In this document: in pieces, positions 1 through 5,829 of the stretch
Numbering within the stretch: position 1 is the first letter of the stretch
How the letters are laid out: each line of letters opens with the position of its first letter
Origin: an uncultured Lachnospiraceae bacterium
GTDB lineage: Bacteria > Bacillota > Clostridia > Lachnospirales > Lachnospiraceae
Direction: 5' to 3'
Assembly: GCA_902489925.1 (NCBI GenBank)
Contig: CABUBX010000031.1
Coordinates: 1 to 16,667, forward strand
DNA: 16,667 nucleotides
Notes under the pieces: model-generated
Seen by the model: the letters and a program-made list of their open reading frames with translations, nothing else
Databases searched by the model: none
Told to the model about the DNA's origin: nothing
Made by a program: the position numbers and the translations under genes

Positions 1-107
1 TGTTACTTGGTTTTTGTTCTTGAAAAATTCTCATTAGAATCTTTCGGGATTGTCTCATTATTCAGTTATCAATGTTCAAAGTCTTTTGCAGATGGTTTGG
101 TAACCAA
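1..107 (-). other. Trailer of the tRNA-Ser pair; rRNA-leader/spacer-like sequence
   Basis: No gene is visible here. On the minus strand the segment follows tRNA-Ser(GGA) and contains the phrase ACATTGATAACTGAATAAT, then an A+T-rich stem (arms 23-31 and 36-44) and an A-rich stretch ending in ACCAAGTAACA. Phrases of this kind (TTGAAAACTGnATA followed by AAACCAAG-type runs) are typical of leaders and 16S-23S spacers of clostridial rRNA operons. I infer that an rRNA operon or its spacer may continue beyond the window edge. This rests on remembered resemblance only. Confidence 0.3.
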
Positions 108-196
108 CGGAGAAGGAGGGATTTGAACCCTCGCGCCGCTATTAACGACCTACTCCCTTTCCAGGGGAGCCCCTTCAGCCTCTTGGGTACTTCTCC
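108..196 (-). tRNA. tRNA-Ser, anticodon GGA
   Basis: On the minus strand the gene folds as a class II (long variable arm) tRNA. The acceptor stem is GGAGAAG paired with CTTCTCC, with discriminator G, as expected for bacterial tRNA-Ser. The anticodon stem is CTCCC/GGGAG enclosing loop CTGGAAA, giving anticodon GGA, which reads UCC and UCU. The T arm is GAGGG TTCAAAT CCCTC. CCA is not encoded (GTTGG follows), so the 3' end needs RNase Z and CCA-adding enzyme. It lies 47 nt downstream of tRNA-Ser(TGA) and is probably cotranscribed with it. Confidence 0.96.
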
Positions 197-226
197 AAGC
201 AAACTGACTTTTTTGTTATGAAGTTC

Positions 227-240
227 GCAGATTTCTCTGC
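227..240 (-). other. Small GAAA-loop hairpin in the spacer between the tRNAs
   Basis: The 47-nt spacer between the two tRNA-Ser genes holds a perfect 5-bp stem, GCAGA/TCTGC, closed by a GAAA tetraloop (GNRA type). It starts 3 nt after the last base of tRNA-Ser(TGA). It may stabilise the trailer or influence 3' end processing of the dicistronic precursor. Its role is inference. Confidence 0.4.
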
Positions 241-243
241 TAA

Positions 244-329
244 CGGAGAAGGTGGGATTCGAACCCACGGCCCCTTTCGGAGTCACTGGTTTTCAAGACC
301 AGCTCCTTAAACCGCTCGGACACCTCTCC
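244..329 (-). tRNA. tRNA-Ser, anticodon TGA (UGA)
   Basis: This is a class II tRNA on the minus strand. Acceptor GGAGAGG pairs with CTTCTCC with one G-U pair, and the discriminator is G. The anticodon stem CTGGT/ACCAG encloses loop CTTGAAA, so the anticodon is TGA, reading UCA and other UCN codons by wobble. The variable arm is TGACTCCGAAAGGGGCC-like and the T arm is GTGGG TTCGAAT CCCAC. CCA is not encoded. The gene starts about 8 nt downstream of the start site predicted from the consensus promoter at 344-372, the usual short leader for a tRNA transcript. Confidence 0.96.
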
Positions 330-343
330 ACAAGTGCTTTACC

Positions 344-372
344 ATTATATTACATCTTTTATGGTTTGTCAA
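344..372 (-). promoter_or_regulatory. Perfect-consensus sigma-A promoter of the tRNA-Ser pair
   Basis: On the minus strand, -35 TTGACA (367-372) and -10 TATAAT (344-349) are separated by exactly 17 nt; both boxes match the consensus at all six positions. The predicted start is near 337, about 8 nt before the 5' end of tRNA-Ser(TGA). Such a strong match fits a stable-RNA operon. Confidence 0.9.
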
Positions 373-436
373 CACTTTTTTTATTTTTTCTTGTTCGTTT
401 TTTCGCAGTATCTTGTGCCGCTCACGAACAATTGAT

Positions 437-465
437 ATCTTACCATCTCATTCACCAAATGTCAA
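437..465 (-). promoter_or_regulatory. Second, upstream sigma-A promoter for the tRNA-Ser pair
   Basis: On the minus strand, -35 TTGACA (460-465, 6/6) and -10 TAAGAT (437-442, 4/6) are 17 nt apart. It lies between the ispD stop codon and the perfect promoter at 344-372, giving a tandem P1/P2 arrangement common for stable-RNA genes. The predicted start is near 430, so its transcript would carry a leader of about 100 nt. Confidence 0.65.
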
Positions 466-502
466 CGGTTTTTTTGAAATTTTTTGAATTTTTTCTTCTT
501 TT

Positions 503-1219
503 CTATATATTGTTGCAATTCCCGTATTCTGCCACAAAATGTTGAATGACTATCATATCCTCCGGCGTTGTCACTTTGATATTTCGATAATCACCTTCGA
601 CAAGATATACCGGCTGCTTTGTAAATGTTTCCACAACCATGGCATCATCTGTAATCACGCAGGAAGCTTCACTGCCCATAAAGGTCTCGTAAGCTGTTTT
701 AATTAGCGTATATTCAAAGGTCTGCGGTGTCTGCACAAGCCATACCACTGCTCTGTCCGGTGTCTGCTCAACAATGCCGTCACGGCTGCTGATTTTTACC
801 GTATCCTTCGACGGTACAGCCGTAATGCAGGCGCGGCGGCAGCGTACAGCTTCTATATTATGCGCTATAATCTCCTGCGTTACCATCGGGCGGGCGCCAT
901 CATGAATCAAAACATACTTTGCCCCCTCTAAGGCACACAACCCATTATACACCGAGTGATAACGTTCCTTTCCGCCCGGCACAATATGCTTCACCTTTTT
1001 TAACCCATACTGTTCTACAATCTGATGACGGCAGTAGTCAACATCATGCTCACCGGTAACAAGAACAATTTCATCAACGTCTTTATTGTCCTCAAAAGCT
1101 TTCAGTGCATAGTAAATAATTGGATAACCGGCAATTGTCATATACTGTTTCGGCAAACTGCTTTTCATTCGGCTCCCCCTGCCCCCGGCAAGTACAATAG
1201 CGCCTATCTTCTCACCCAT
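503..1219 (-). CDS. ispD: 2-C-methyl-D-erythritol 4-phosphate cytidylyltransferase IspD
   Basis: The enzyme transfers CMP from CTP to 2-C-methyl-D-erythritol 4-phosphate, the third step of the non-mevalonate (MEP) isoprenoid pathway, in the cytosol. The 238-residue product has the usual family length. Visible motifs are the CTP-binding loop LAGGRGSRMKSSLPKQ (residues 10-25, with the key Arg and Lys24), the HDGAR metal/CTP motif (106-110), LVQTPQ (161-166), the Asp pair 191-192 and NIKVTTPEDM (213-222, Lys215). The ATG at 1219 is preceded by a strong GGGGGAGG site 10 nt away. It follows tsaD by 32 nt and is the last protein gene of the cluster. No terminator hairpin is visible before the tRNA promoters. 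A related nucleotidyltransferase such as TarI is possible, but the overall motif set fits IspD better. Confidence 0.93.
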   Translation of the reverse strand: MGEKIGAIVLAGGRGSRMKSSLPKQYMTIAGYPIIYYALKAFEDNKDVDEIVLVTGEHDVDYCRHQIVEQYGLKKVKHIVPGGKERYHSVYNGLCALEGAKYVLIHDGARPMVTQEIIAHNIEAVRCRRACITAVPSKDTVKISSRDGIVEQTPDRAVVWLVQTPQTFEYTLIKTAYETFMGSEASCVITDDAMVVETFTKQPVYLVEGDYRNIKVTTPEDMIVIQHFVAEYGNCNNI

Positions 1220-1251
1220 AACTTCAAAACCTCCCCCCTATTTTTGTATAA

Positions 1252-2274
1252 TTACCGTTCCCCGATTTTTAAATTTGGTACAGCATTCAAATCCAACCCA
1301 TGTCTTGTACCAGCCATATATTCGTAATATGCCGCCGCCCCAATCATTGCCGCATTATCTGTGCAAAGAATCGGTGAAGGATAACTAAATTTAAGTCCTT
1401 CCTTTTCACAGGCCGCCTTCATCGCTTCCCGAAGCGCTGAATTAGAAGCTACACCTCCGGCAAGGCATACTGTATCCATATGAAGCAGGCGTGCCGCTTC
1501 AATCGTCTTTTCCACAATAACTTCAACGACCGCATTTTGAAATGAAGCCGCAATATCCGCTCTGTTAATTTCTTCACCCTTCATTTTACAGCCGTTAATA
1601 TAATTTAAAACCGCTGATTTAATCCCACTAAAACTAAAGTCCATCGGTGCACCCTCCACATGAGCCTTCGGAAATGCAATCGCCTTCGGATTGCCTTCTT
1701 TAGCCAGCTTATCCACTTTAGGGCCGCCCGGATACCCGAGGCCAATCGCTCTTGCAACCTTATCAAAAGCCTCTCCTGCCGCATCATCCCTTGTTCGTCC
1801 AACGATTTCATAAACACCGTAGTCTTTGACATGTACAAGATGTGTATGCCCGCCCGAAACGACCATACACAAAAACGGCGGTGTAAGTGTCTTATTCTCA
1901 ATATAATTTGCGGATATATGACCTTCGATATGATGAACGCCGACAAGTGGCAAACCTTTTGCATAGCTAATGGCTTTAGCCTCTGCAACACCGACAAGCA
2001 GCGCACCGACAAGCCCCGGACCGTAAGTTACCCCGACAGCATCCAAATCGTCCAAAGTCACTTGCGCTTCGCTCAAGGCTTCCTCAATAACCTCATTAAT
2101 CTTTTCAATATGCTTGCGCGATGCAATTTCCGGCACGACGCCGCCAAAAAGCTTATGCAGCTCTATCTGTGAGGAAATAACATTTGACAATACCTCTCTG
2201 CCATTTTTAACGACCGCAGCCGCAGTCTCATCACAGGAGGATTCTATTGCCAGAATTAATACATCTTTTTCCAT
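1252..2274 (-). CDS. tsaD: tRNA N6-threonylcarbamoyladenosine transferase TsaD
   Basis: TsaD (Gcp/YgjD/Kae1 family) transfers threonylcarbamoyl from its adenylate to A37 of ANN-decoding tRNAs, working with TsaB and TsaE. From the ATG at 2274 the protein has 340 residues, the normal family length. It begins with the conserved IESSCDETA (residues 10-18). Metal-binding HIEGH is at 115-119, SGGHTH at 140-145, FSFSGIKSAV around 213-222, LAGGVASNSALR at 271-282 and CTDNAAMIG at 304-312 with Asp306, all diagnostic. An ATG 15 codons upstream is in frame but would overlap the end of rnz and lacks family conservation. The chosen start lies 19 nt after the rnz stop, with only an A/G-rich, weak ribosome binding site. 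Its partners tsaE and tsaB lie upstream in the same cluster. Confidence 0.96.
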   Translation of the reverse strand: MEKDVLILAIESSCDETAAAVVKNGREVLSNVISSQIELHKLFGGVVPEIASRKHIEKINEVIEEALSEAQVTLDDLDAVGVTYGPGLVGALLVGVAEAKAISYAKGLPLVGVHHIEGHISANYIENKTLTPPFLCMVVSGGHTHLVHVKDYGVYEIVGRTRDDAAGEAFDKVARAIGLGYPGGPKVDKLAKEGNPKAIAFPKAHVEGAPMDFSFSGIKSAVLNYINGCKMKGEEINRADIAASFQNAVVEVIVEKTIEAARLLHMDTVCLAGGVASNSALREAMKAACEKEGLKFSYPSPILCTDNAAMIGAAAYYEYMAGTRHGLDLNAVPNLKIGER

Positions 2275-2293
2275 ATTTTCACACTTTCTTTCA

Positions 2294-3202
2294 TTAATCT
2301 TCAAAATTAAGTTCTGCACTCATGCCGTCCTTGCCTGCTTTTGATGCCGGAAAAATAGCGCGCACACAATCCATATAATTTTCGGGATAATTCAGCGCAG
2401 GACTATAATGCGTCAGCCACAACTGATTTACATGTGCCTTAAACGCCAAACCGGCAGCTTCCTCAAAGGTCATATGCCTATACTTCACCGCATTATTCAC
2501 ATCACCTTTTTCAGCATACATCCCCTCACAAATAAATAAATCGGCATCCTTTGCATTGTCGATAATCGACTGCGTCGGGCGAGTATCTGTTGTATACGTA
2601 ATTTTAATACCTTTTCTCGGCTCACCAAGAACCATATCCGGCGTCAGCCTGCGCCCTTCATAGTCTATAATTTCGCCCTTTTGAAGCTTACTCCAATACA
2701 TCTTAGGAATATCGTTTTTTTCGGCTTTGGCAACATCAAACAGACCTGCCCTTTCGATTTCCGCACTATAACCATAGCAGGTAATTTTATGATTTACCTT
2801 AAAGGCTTTAATCAGATAGCCATTCAAACGTATTTCCTCATAATTATCGCACAGCTCTATAAACTTAATTTCAAAAGGCAGTTCAGGCGCAATAACCCTC
2901 AAAGCATTTACAACCCGCTCAAGTCCCTTAGGCCCAATCATATAAAGCGGCTCATGCCTCTCTGAATTTCCCATTGCCAGCAAAATTCCCGGCAATCCGC
3001 TGATATGGTCACCATGAAAATGGGTGATACATATTATATCAATCGGCTTAAAACTCCAGCCTTTCTCCCGAATGGCAATTTGCGTGCCCTCGCCGCAGTC
3101 AATTAATAAACTACTGCCATTATAGCGAAGCATCAGTGAGGTCAGCCACCGATACGGCAGCGGCATCATCCCTCCTGTGCCTAATAAACATACATCTAAC
3201 AC
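2294..3202 (-). CDS. rnz: Ribonuclease Z (tRNase Z)
   Basis: RNase Z is a zinc metallo-beta-lactamase-fold endonuclease that cuts the 3' trailer of pre-tRNAs lacking encoded CCA. The 302-residue product has the family length (about 300-310). It carries the zinc motif THFHGDH (residues 60-66), further ligand candidates His138 and Asp206 (TTDTRP), His243 (RHMTFEEAA) and His265 (LTHYSPA). I start it at GTG 3202: an AGAGG site lies 6 nt before it, and the product then begins MLDVCLLGTGG. A TTG two codons upstream is in frame but sits directly against that site. The GTG lies 2 nt after the stop of the preceding small gene, so translation is probably coupled. Both tRNA-Ser genes in the window are CCA-less, which is the substrate class for this enzyme. 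Confidence 0.94.
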   Translation of the reverse strand: MLDVCLLGTGGMMPLPYRWLTSLMLRYNGSSLLIDCGEGTQIAIREKGWSFKPIDIICITHFHGDHISGLPGILLAMGNSERHEPLYMIGPKGLERVVNALRVIAPELPFEIKFIELCDNYEEIRLNGYLIKAFKVNHKITCYGYSAEIERAGLFDVAKAEKNDIPKMYWSKLQKGEIIDYEGRRLTPDMVLGEPRKGIKITYTTDTRPTQSIIDNAKDADLFICEGMYAEKGDVNNAVKYRHMTFEEAAGLAFKAHVNQLWLTHYSPALNYPENYMDCVRAIFPASKAGKDGMSAELNFED

Positions 3203-3204
3203 TT

Positions 3205-3459
3205 TCAACCTCTTTCTGACATCAATTCTGTCCGTTCACTCACATCCGGCTTTATTTTAAAGGATTTAACCAGCTTTTCATAACAATCCTGACACAAATC
3301 CCATTGATGTGTTTCTCCGTCATGCACCGAGAAATATCCCCAATCTACACATGCCGAGAAAAAGTCCTCCTTTAAAATACCCCTGCTGCATGTTGCCTCA
3401 TGACCGCAGCTGTTGCATACAACCTTATTCAAGCTTCCGTTTTTATTGTACTTTCTCAT
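3205..3459 (-). CDS. Small conserved protein with two CxxC motifs (zinc-ribbon-like)
   Basis: I do not recognise a named family. From the ATG at 3459 the protein has 84 residues. It has two cysteine pairs, CNSCGH near residue 15 and CQDCYE near residue 59, spaced like the two knuckles of a zinc ribbon, plus another Cys and several aromatic residues between them (VDWGYFSVHDG, HQWDLC). Residues are soluble and basic at the N terminus (RKYNKNGS); there is no signal peptide or membrane segment. The start is chosen because GGGGAGG lies 7 nt upstream; a longer in-frame version would begin 14 codons earlier without such a site. It ends 2 nt before the rnz start, and the site used by rnz lies within its last codons. 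The position suggests an RNA- or nucleic-acid-related role, which is inference only. Confidence 0.85.
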   Translation of the reverse strand: MRKYNKNGSLNKVVCNSCGHEATCSRGILKEDFFSACVDWGYFSVHDGETHQWDLCQDCYEKLVKSFKIKPDVSERTELMSERG

Positions 3460-3504
3460 CTGTTTTCCTCCCCGGATATCCAAGTCTTGTGTACGTTTCA
3501 ACTC

Positions 3505-3510
3505 ATTATA
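3505..3510 (-). promoter_or_regulatory. Candidate -10 box upstream of the small CxxC gene
   Basis: TATAAT on the minus strand lies 45 nt before the ATG at 3459, in the largest gap inside the cluster (81 nt) and just after the U-run of a candidate terminator. No good -35 box is found 16-19 nt further upstream (best CTGTTT). It could start a separate transcript for CxxC gene-rnz-tsaD-ispD, but the support is weak. Confidence 0.3.
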
Positions 3511-3524
3511 GCTGACACGGAGAT

Positions 3525-3546
3525 AAAAAAACAGCGGAAATCACTG
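3525..3546 (-). terminator. Candidate weak terminator overlapping the rimI stop codon
   Basis: On the minus strand CAGTG and CGCTG (one G-U pair) form a 5-bp stem with loop ATTTC, followed at once by seven T residues. The stem spans the rimI stop codon. The U-run is good but the stem is short, so partial termination is the most that can be claimed. It would reduce expression of the genes downstream of rimI relative to tsaE-tsaB-rimI. Confidence 0.4.
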
Positions 3547-3996
3547 GCAATCAATACTTTCATTTTTTTGCAGCCGCATTACAATCGCATCCTCCACCGG
3601 CTTTTCATAAAAGTTTCTGCGCACGCCAATCATTTCGAAACCAAATTTTTCATAAAGATGTTTTGCAGCTTCATTATGGGCACGCACTTCCAAATAAAAA
3701 TTCACCACCTGTCTTGGTGTGAAATTTTCAAAAAGCAATTTCAGCATCTGTTCACCAATTCCCTGACGGCGATATTTAGGATTTACGGCAACATTGACAA
3801 TTTCACCCTCATCAAAAACCGTGTACATGCAGCAATAGCCTAAAATCTCTCCGCCATTTTCCGTCAAAAGCAAAATGGCATTGGGATTTTCAAGACTCTC
3901 ATAAAACGCCGCGGCCGACCATGCATCTGAAAAAATTTCTCTTTCAAGCAAAGCCACCTGCTCAACATCATGCTCTGCCATCCTTCGTATTTCCAT
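3541..3996 (-). CDS. rimI: Ribosomal-protein-alanine N-acetyltransferase RimI
   Basis: This GNAT-fold acetyltransferase transfers acetyl from acetyl-CoA to the N-terminal alanine of ribosomal protein S18 in well-studied bacteria. The 151-residue product has the normal length. The acetyl-CoA pyrophosphate-binding loop RRQGIG is at residues 76-81. Glu103 (YLEVRAHNEAA) and Tyr115 (KHLYEKFGF) occupy the positions described as catalytic in E. coli RimI. The ATG at 3996 has an AGGTG site 7 nt away and starts 8 nt after the tsaB stop. The tsaB-rimI order is common in Firmicutes and supports the assignment. The exact protein target in this organism cannot be told from sequence. Confidence 0.92.
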   Translation of the reverse strand: MEIRRMAEHDVEQVALLEREIFSDAWSAAAFYESLENPNAILLLTENGGEILGYCCMYTVFDEGEIVNVAVNPKYRRQGIGEQMLKLLFENFTPRQVVNFYLEVRAHNEAAKHLYEKFGFEMIGVRRNFYEKPVEDAIVMRLQKNESIDCQ

Positions 3997-4004
3997 TGCA
4001 GCAC

Positions 4005-4724
4005 CTACGCCTGCGGCTTATAGCCCGGATTTTTCTCCATAAGCTCTCTTTCCGCTTGGGATACCCTTAAATAGTCCGGCCGATGTGCTTTGGCTGTTTC
4101 TGTTTTCCCCGCCTCAAAATAAAGCGCCGCAAGCGAAGCCAGAGCACCTGCACGCTGATATGCAAGATGGGCCGGCGCTTTTGTATAAGGCACTTTCACC
4201 AAATCTTTAAGCATTTCTTCATAAACAGGAACACCGTCTCCAAGGAAAATGACAGGCTTGCCCGCCTGATTAATCTCCTCTGTTATCTCAGAAACCCCAC
4301 AAGCTCTCTGAGGCAAAACAATCTTAAAATCACCGTTTTCAAATGTATACAGGCCTGTATACACCTGCTGGCGTCTCGCATCCATCATCGGACAAATCAG
4401 CCTGTCGGTGCCGTAAAAATTATACGCCAAAGCATCCACAGTCGGAACCGAAATCAACGGCTTGTTTAAAGCAAGACCGAGGCCTTTGGCTGTGGCACTT
4501 CCTATTCTAAGTCCGGTAAATGAACCCGGACCTGCACTGATTGCAATTGCGTCCACACTTTCAAGTTCAAGCTCAATCGTCCCTACAACTTCATCAAGCA
4601 TCGGAAGCAAAGTCTGCGAATGTGTCTTTTTAAAATTTGTCGTAAACTCACTGATAATTTTCCCGTCCTCCCAGACTGCCACCGAAGCGACAAGTCCTGA
4701 GCTTTCTAAAGCCAGTATTTTCAC
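4005..4724 (-). CDS. tsaB: t6A synthesis protein TsaB (YeaZ)
   Basis: TsaB is a catalytically inactive paralogue of TsaD that forms the TsaB-TsaD-TsaE complex for t6A37 modification of tRNA. The 239-residue product matches the family length. It has the ASKHA-fold start KILALESSGLVASVAV, the diagnostic SAGPGSFTGLRIG (about residues 64-76) and PTVDALAYN in the middle. The HxxxH metal motif of TsaD is absent, as expected. The start is GTG at 4724: an AAGGAGG site lies 9 nt upstream, and GTGA overlaps the tsaE stop codon, indicating translational coupling. It lies between tsaE and rimI, a classic arrangement. Confidence 0.95.
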   Translation of the reverse strand: MKILALESSGLVASVAVWEDGKIISEFTTNFKKTHSQTLLPMLDEVVGTIELELESVDAIAISAGPGSFTGLRIGSATAKGLGLALNKPLISVPTVDALAYNFYGTDRLICPMMDARRQQVYTGLYTFENGDFKIVLPQRACGVSEITEEINQAGKPVIFLGDGVPVYEEMLKDLVKVPYTKAPAHLAYQRAGALASLAALYFEAGKTETAKAHRPDYLRVSQAERELMEKNPGYKPQA

Positions 4725-5158
4725 AGCAGCTGACCTCCTTTTGTCACTGTAATCCGTCGGTAATCAAAACCTTTTTCTAAATCTTTTTCAATCTGTATAA
4801 CCGTGATATTCTCAGGAAGAATTTCCCGAATTAAATTTGCCCACTCAATCAGGCAGACACCTCTGCCCTCTATATAGTCATCAAATCCAATCTCATACAT
4901 TTCTTCGACATCTGCAATGCGATACACGTCAAAATGATAAAACGGTATTCTTCCTTCTTCATATTCCTGTATAATCGTAAATGTCGGGCTGCTGACTGCC
5001 TCCTCAATGCCAAGCCCTTTTGCAAAGCCTTGGGTAAATACAGTCTTTCCCACACCAAGGTCACCTAAGAGTGCATATACATCCCCCGGCTTTGCACTCT
5101 GCGCCAGTGATTTTCCCGCTTCATACGTCTCCTTTGCACTCATTGTCTCTATCATCAT
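4721..5158 (-). CDS. tsaE: tRNA t6A ATPase TsaE (YjeE)
   Basis: TsaE is a small P-loop ATPase that resets the TsaBD complex during t6A synthesis. The 145-residue protein has Walker A GDLGVGKT at residues 32-39, SSPTFTI at 56-62, the conserved HFDVYR at 75-80 and LIEWAN at 103-108, all hallmarks of the family. Two adjacent ATG codons (5158 and 5155) are possible starts; a GAGAGG site 8 nt before the first favours 5158. It starts 15 nt after the preceding membrane-protein gene, and its stop overlaps the tsaB start by GTGA. Confidence 0.95.
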   Translation of the reverse strand: MMIETMSAKETYEAGKSLAQSAKPGDVYALLGDLGVGKTVFTQGFAKGLGIEEAVSSPTFTIIQEYEEGRIPFYHFDVYRIADVEEMYEIGFDDYIEGRGVCLIEWANLIREILPENITVIQIEKDLEKGFDYRRITVTKGGQLL

Positions 5159-5173
5159 TACCTTTGCCTCTCT

Positions 5174-5746
5174 TTACTTTTGCTTTTTAATTGCAACGCG
5201 TACCCTATCCGGTGCTACCTTTTTGCGAAGCAGGCTCATAACAGCCTCTAAATCTTCGCCAAGCTGTTCCTTCGGCCACACATAGGCTCTCATACGTGAC
5301 ACATAAACAACAATACTTCTTTTGGTATCTACAACTTTATAGATATTCTTCCACGGCACCTGAACCCACTGGTCATCCTGTGTCAGCACAAGGTAAGAAG
5401 CCGTCATGCCATAATGAATCGGAATCTTAAAGCCTTCATTTGTCCGAACCTGACGTTTTGCCTTGTACGAAAGCATCAAGGGATTAACTACCGTAAATAA
5501 AAGGCCTATAAACACAAGGGCAATGCGCATGATATTGTCCATCGCCTTAAAACCCACAGCCAGATAAATAAGTGCAGCTATACTGAGTACAAGGCCTAAA
5601 ATCCCGCTGGCACTTCTATAATTGTGATAGAGCACAAAGTTTGTCATATCCTTTTCACCGGTCTTTATGTCAAAACCGATGACCTCCTCCTGCGTTGTCT
5701 TTTGAACAGTTGCCTCCTGTTCATTTATTTTTTCATTTTCTTCCAT
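5174..5746 (-). CDS. YcxB-like membrane protein
   Basis: From the ATG at 5746 (AGGAGG 6 nt upstream) the protein has 190 residues. It has a hydrophilic, Glu-rich N terminus (about 1-45), two membrane segments (about 46-66 ASGILGLVLSIAALIYLAVG and 72-94), and a C-terminal cytosolic beta-rich domain with the pattern 'tasyLvLTQDDQWVQVPWKNIYKVVDTKRSIVVYVS'-like, split here as WVQVPWKNIYKVV and IVVYVSRMRAYVWPK. This layout matches YcxB-like proteins (a PH-like domain after two helices); their function is not established. An in-frame ATG 8 codons upstream has no comparable ribosome site. It is the first gene of the tsaEB-rimI cluster and follows the promoter embedded in the ribU terminator. Confidence 0.8.
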   Translation of the reverse strand: MEENEKINEQEATVQKTTQEEVIGFDIKTGEKDMTNFVLYHNYRSASGILGLVLSIAALIYLAVGFKAMDNIMRIALVFIGLLFTVVNPLMLSYKAKRQVRTNEGFKIPIHYGMTASYLVLTQDDQWVQVPWKNIYKVVDTKRSIVVYVSRMRAYVWPKEQLGEDLEAVMSLLRKKVAPDRVRVAIKKQK

Positions 5747-5768
5747 CTCAATCCTCCTGATTATCATC

Positions 5769-5810
5769 AAAAAAACGGTATGTTATATCATTGCTGATTA
5801 TAACATACCG
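5769..5810 (-). terminator. Strong intrinsic terminator of ribU
   Basis: On the minus strand CGGTATGTTATA and TATAACATACCG form a perfect 12-bp stem around an 11-nt loop, followed at once by seven T residues. It starts about 20 nt after the ribU stop. The -10 box of the next operon overlaps its 5' arm and loop (see the promoter at 5797-5825). Confidence 0.93.
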
Positions 5811-5825
5811 CTCTGTTTATGACAA
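5797..5825 (-). promoter_or_regulatory. Sigma-A promoter embedded in the ribU terminator
   Basis: On the minus strand -35 TTGTCA (5820-5825, 5/6) and -10 TATAAT (5797-5802, 6/6) are exactly 17 nt apart. The -10 box covers the last 4 nt of the 5' arm of the terminator plus the first loop bases. Transcription would start near 5790, in the loop, so the new RNA has only the 3' arm and cannot fold the terminator. It gives a leader of about 44 nt to the YcxB-like-tsaE-tsaB-rimI cluster. Only 22 nt separate the U-run from the start codon, so no promoter fits downstream of the terminator. Confidence 0.75.
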
Positions 5826-5829
5826 TAAG

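Noticed and set aside
23..44. A+T-rich hairpin as terminator of the tRNA transcript
   Set aside because: The stem is nearly all A-T pairs and its T residues are within the stem; no U-tract remains after it.
391..431. Inverted repeat TTGTTCG/CGAACAA before the tRNA genes as a terminator of ispD
   Set aside because: The loop is 27 nt, the arms are 7 bp, and no T-run follows on the minus strand; the upstream tRNA promoter partly overlaps its flank.
1605..2012. Minus-strand 135-codon frame within tsaD
   Set aside because: It is a shifted frame inside tsaD with Arg/Leu-rich composition and no ribosome site.
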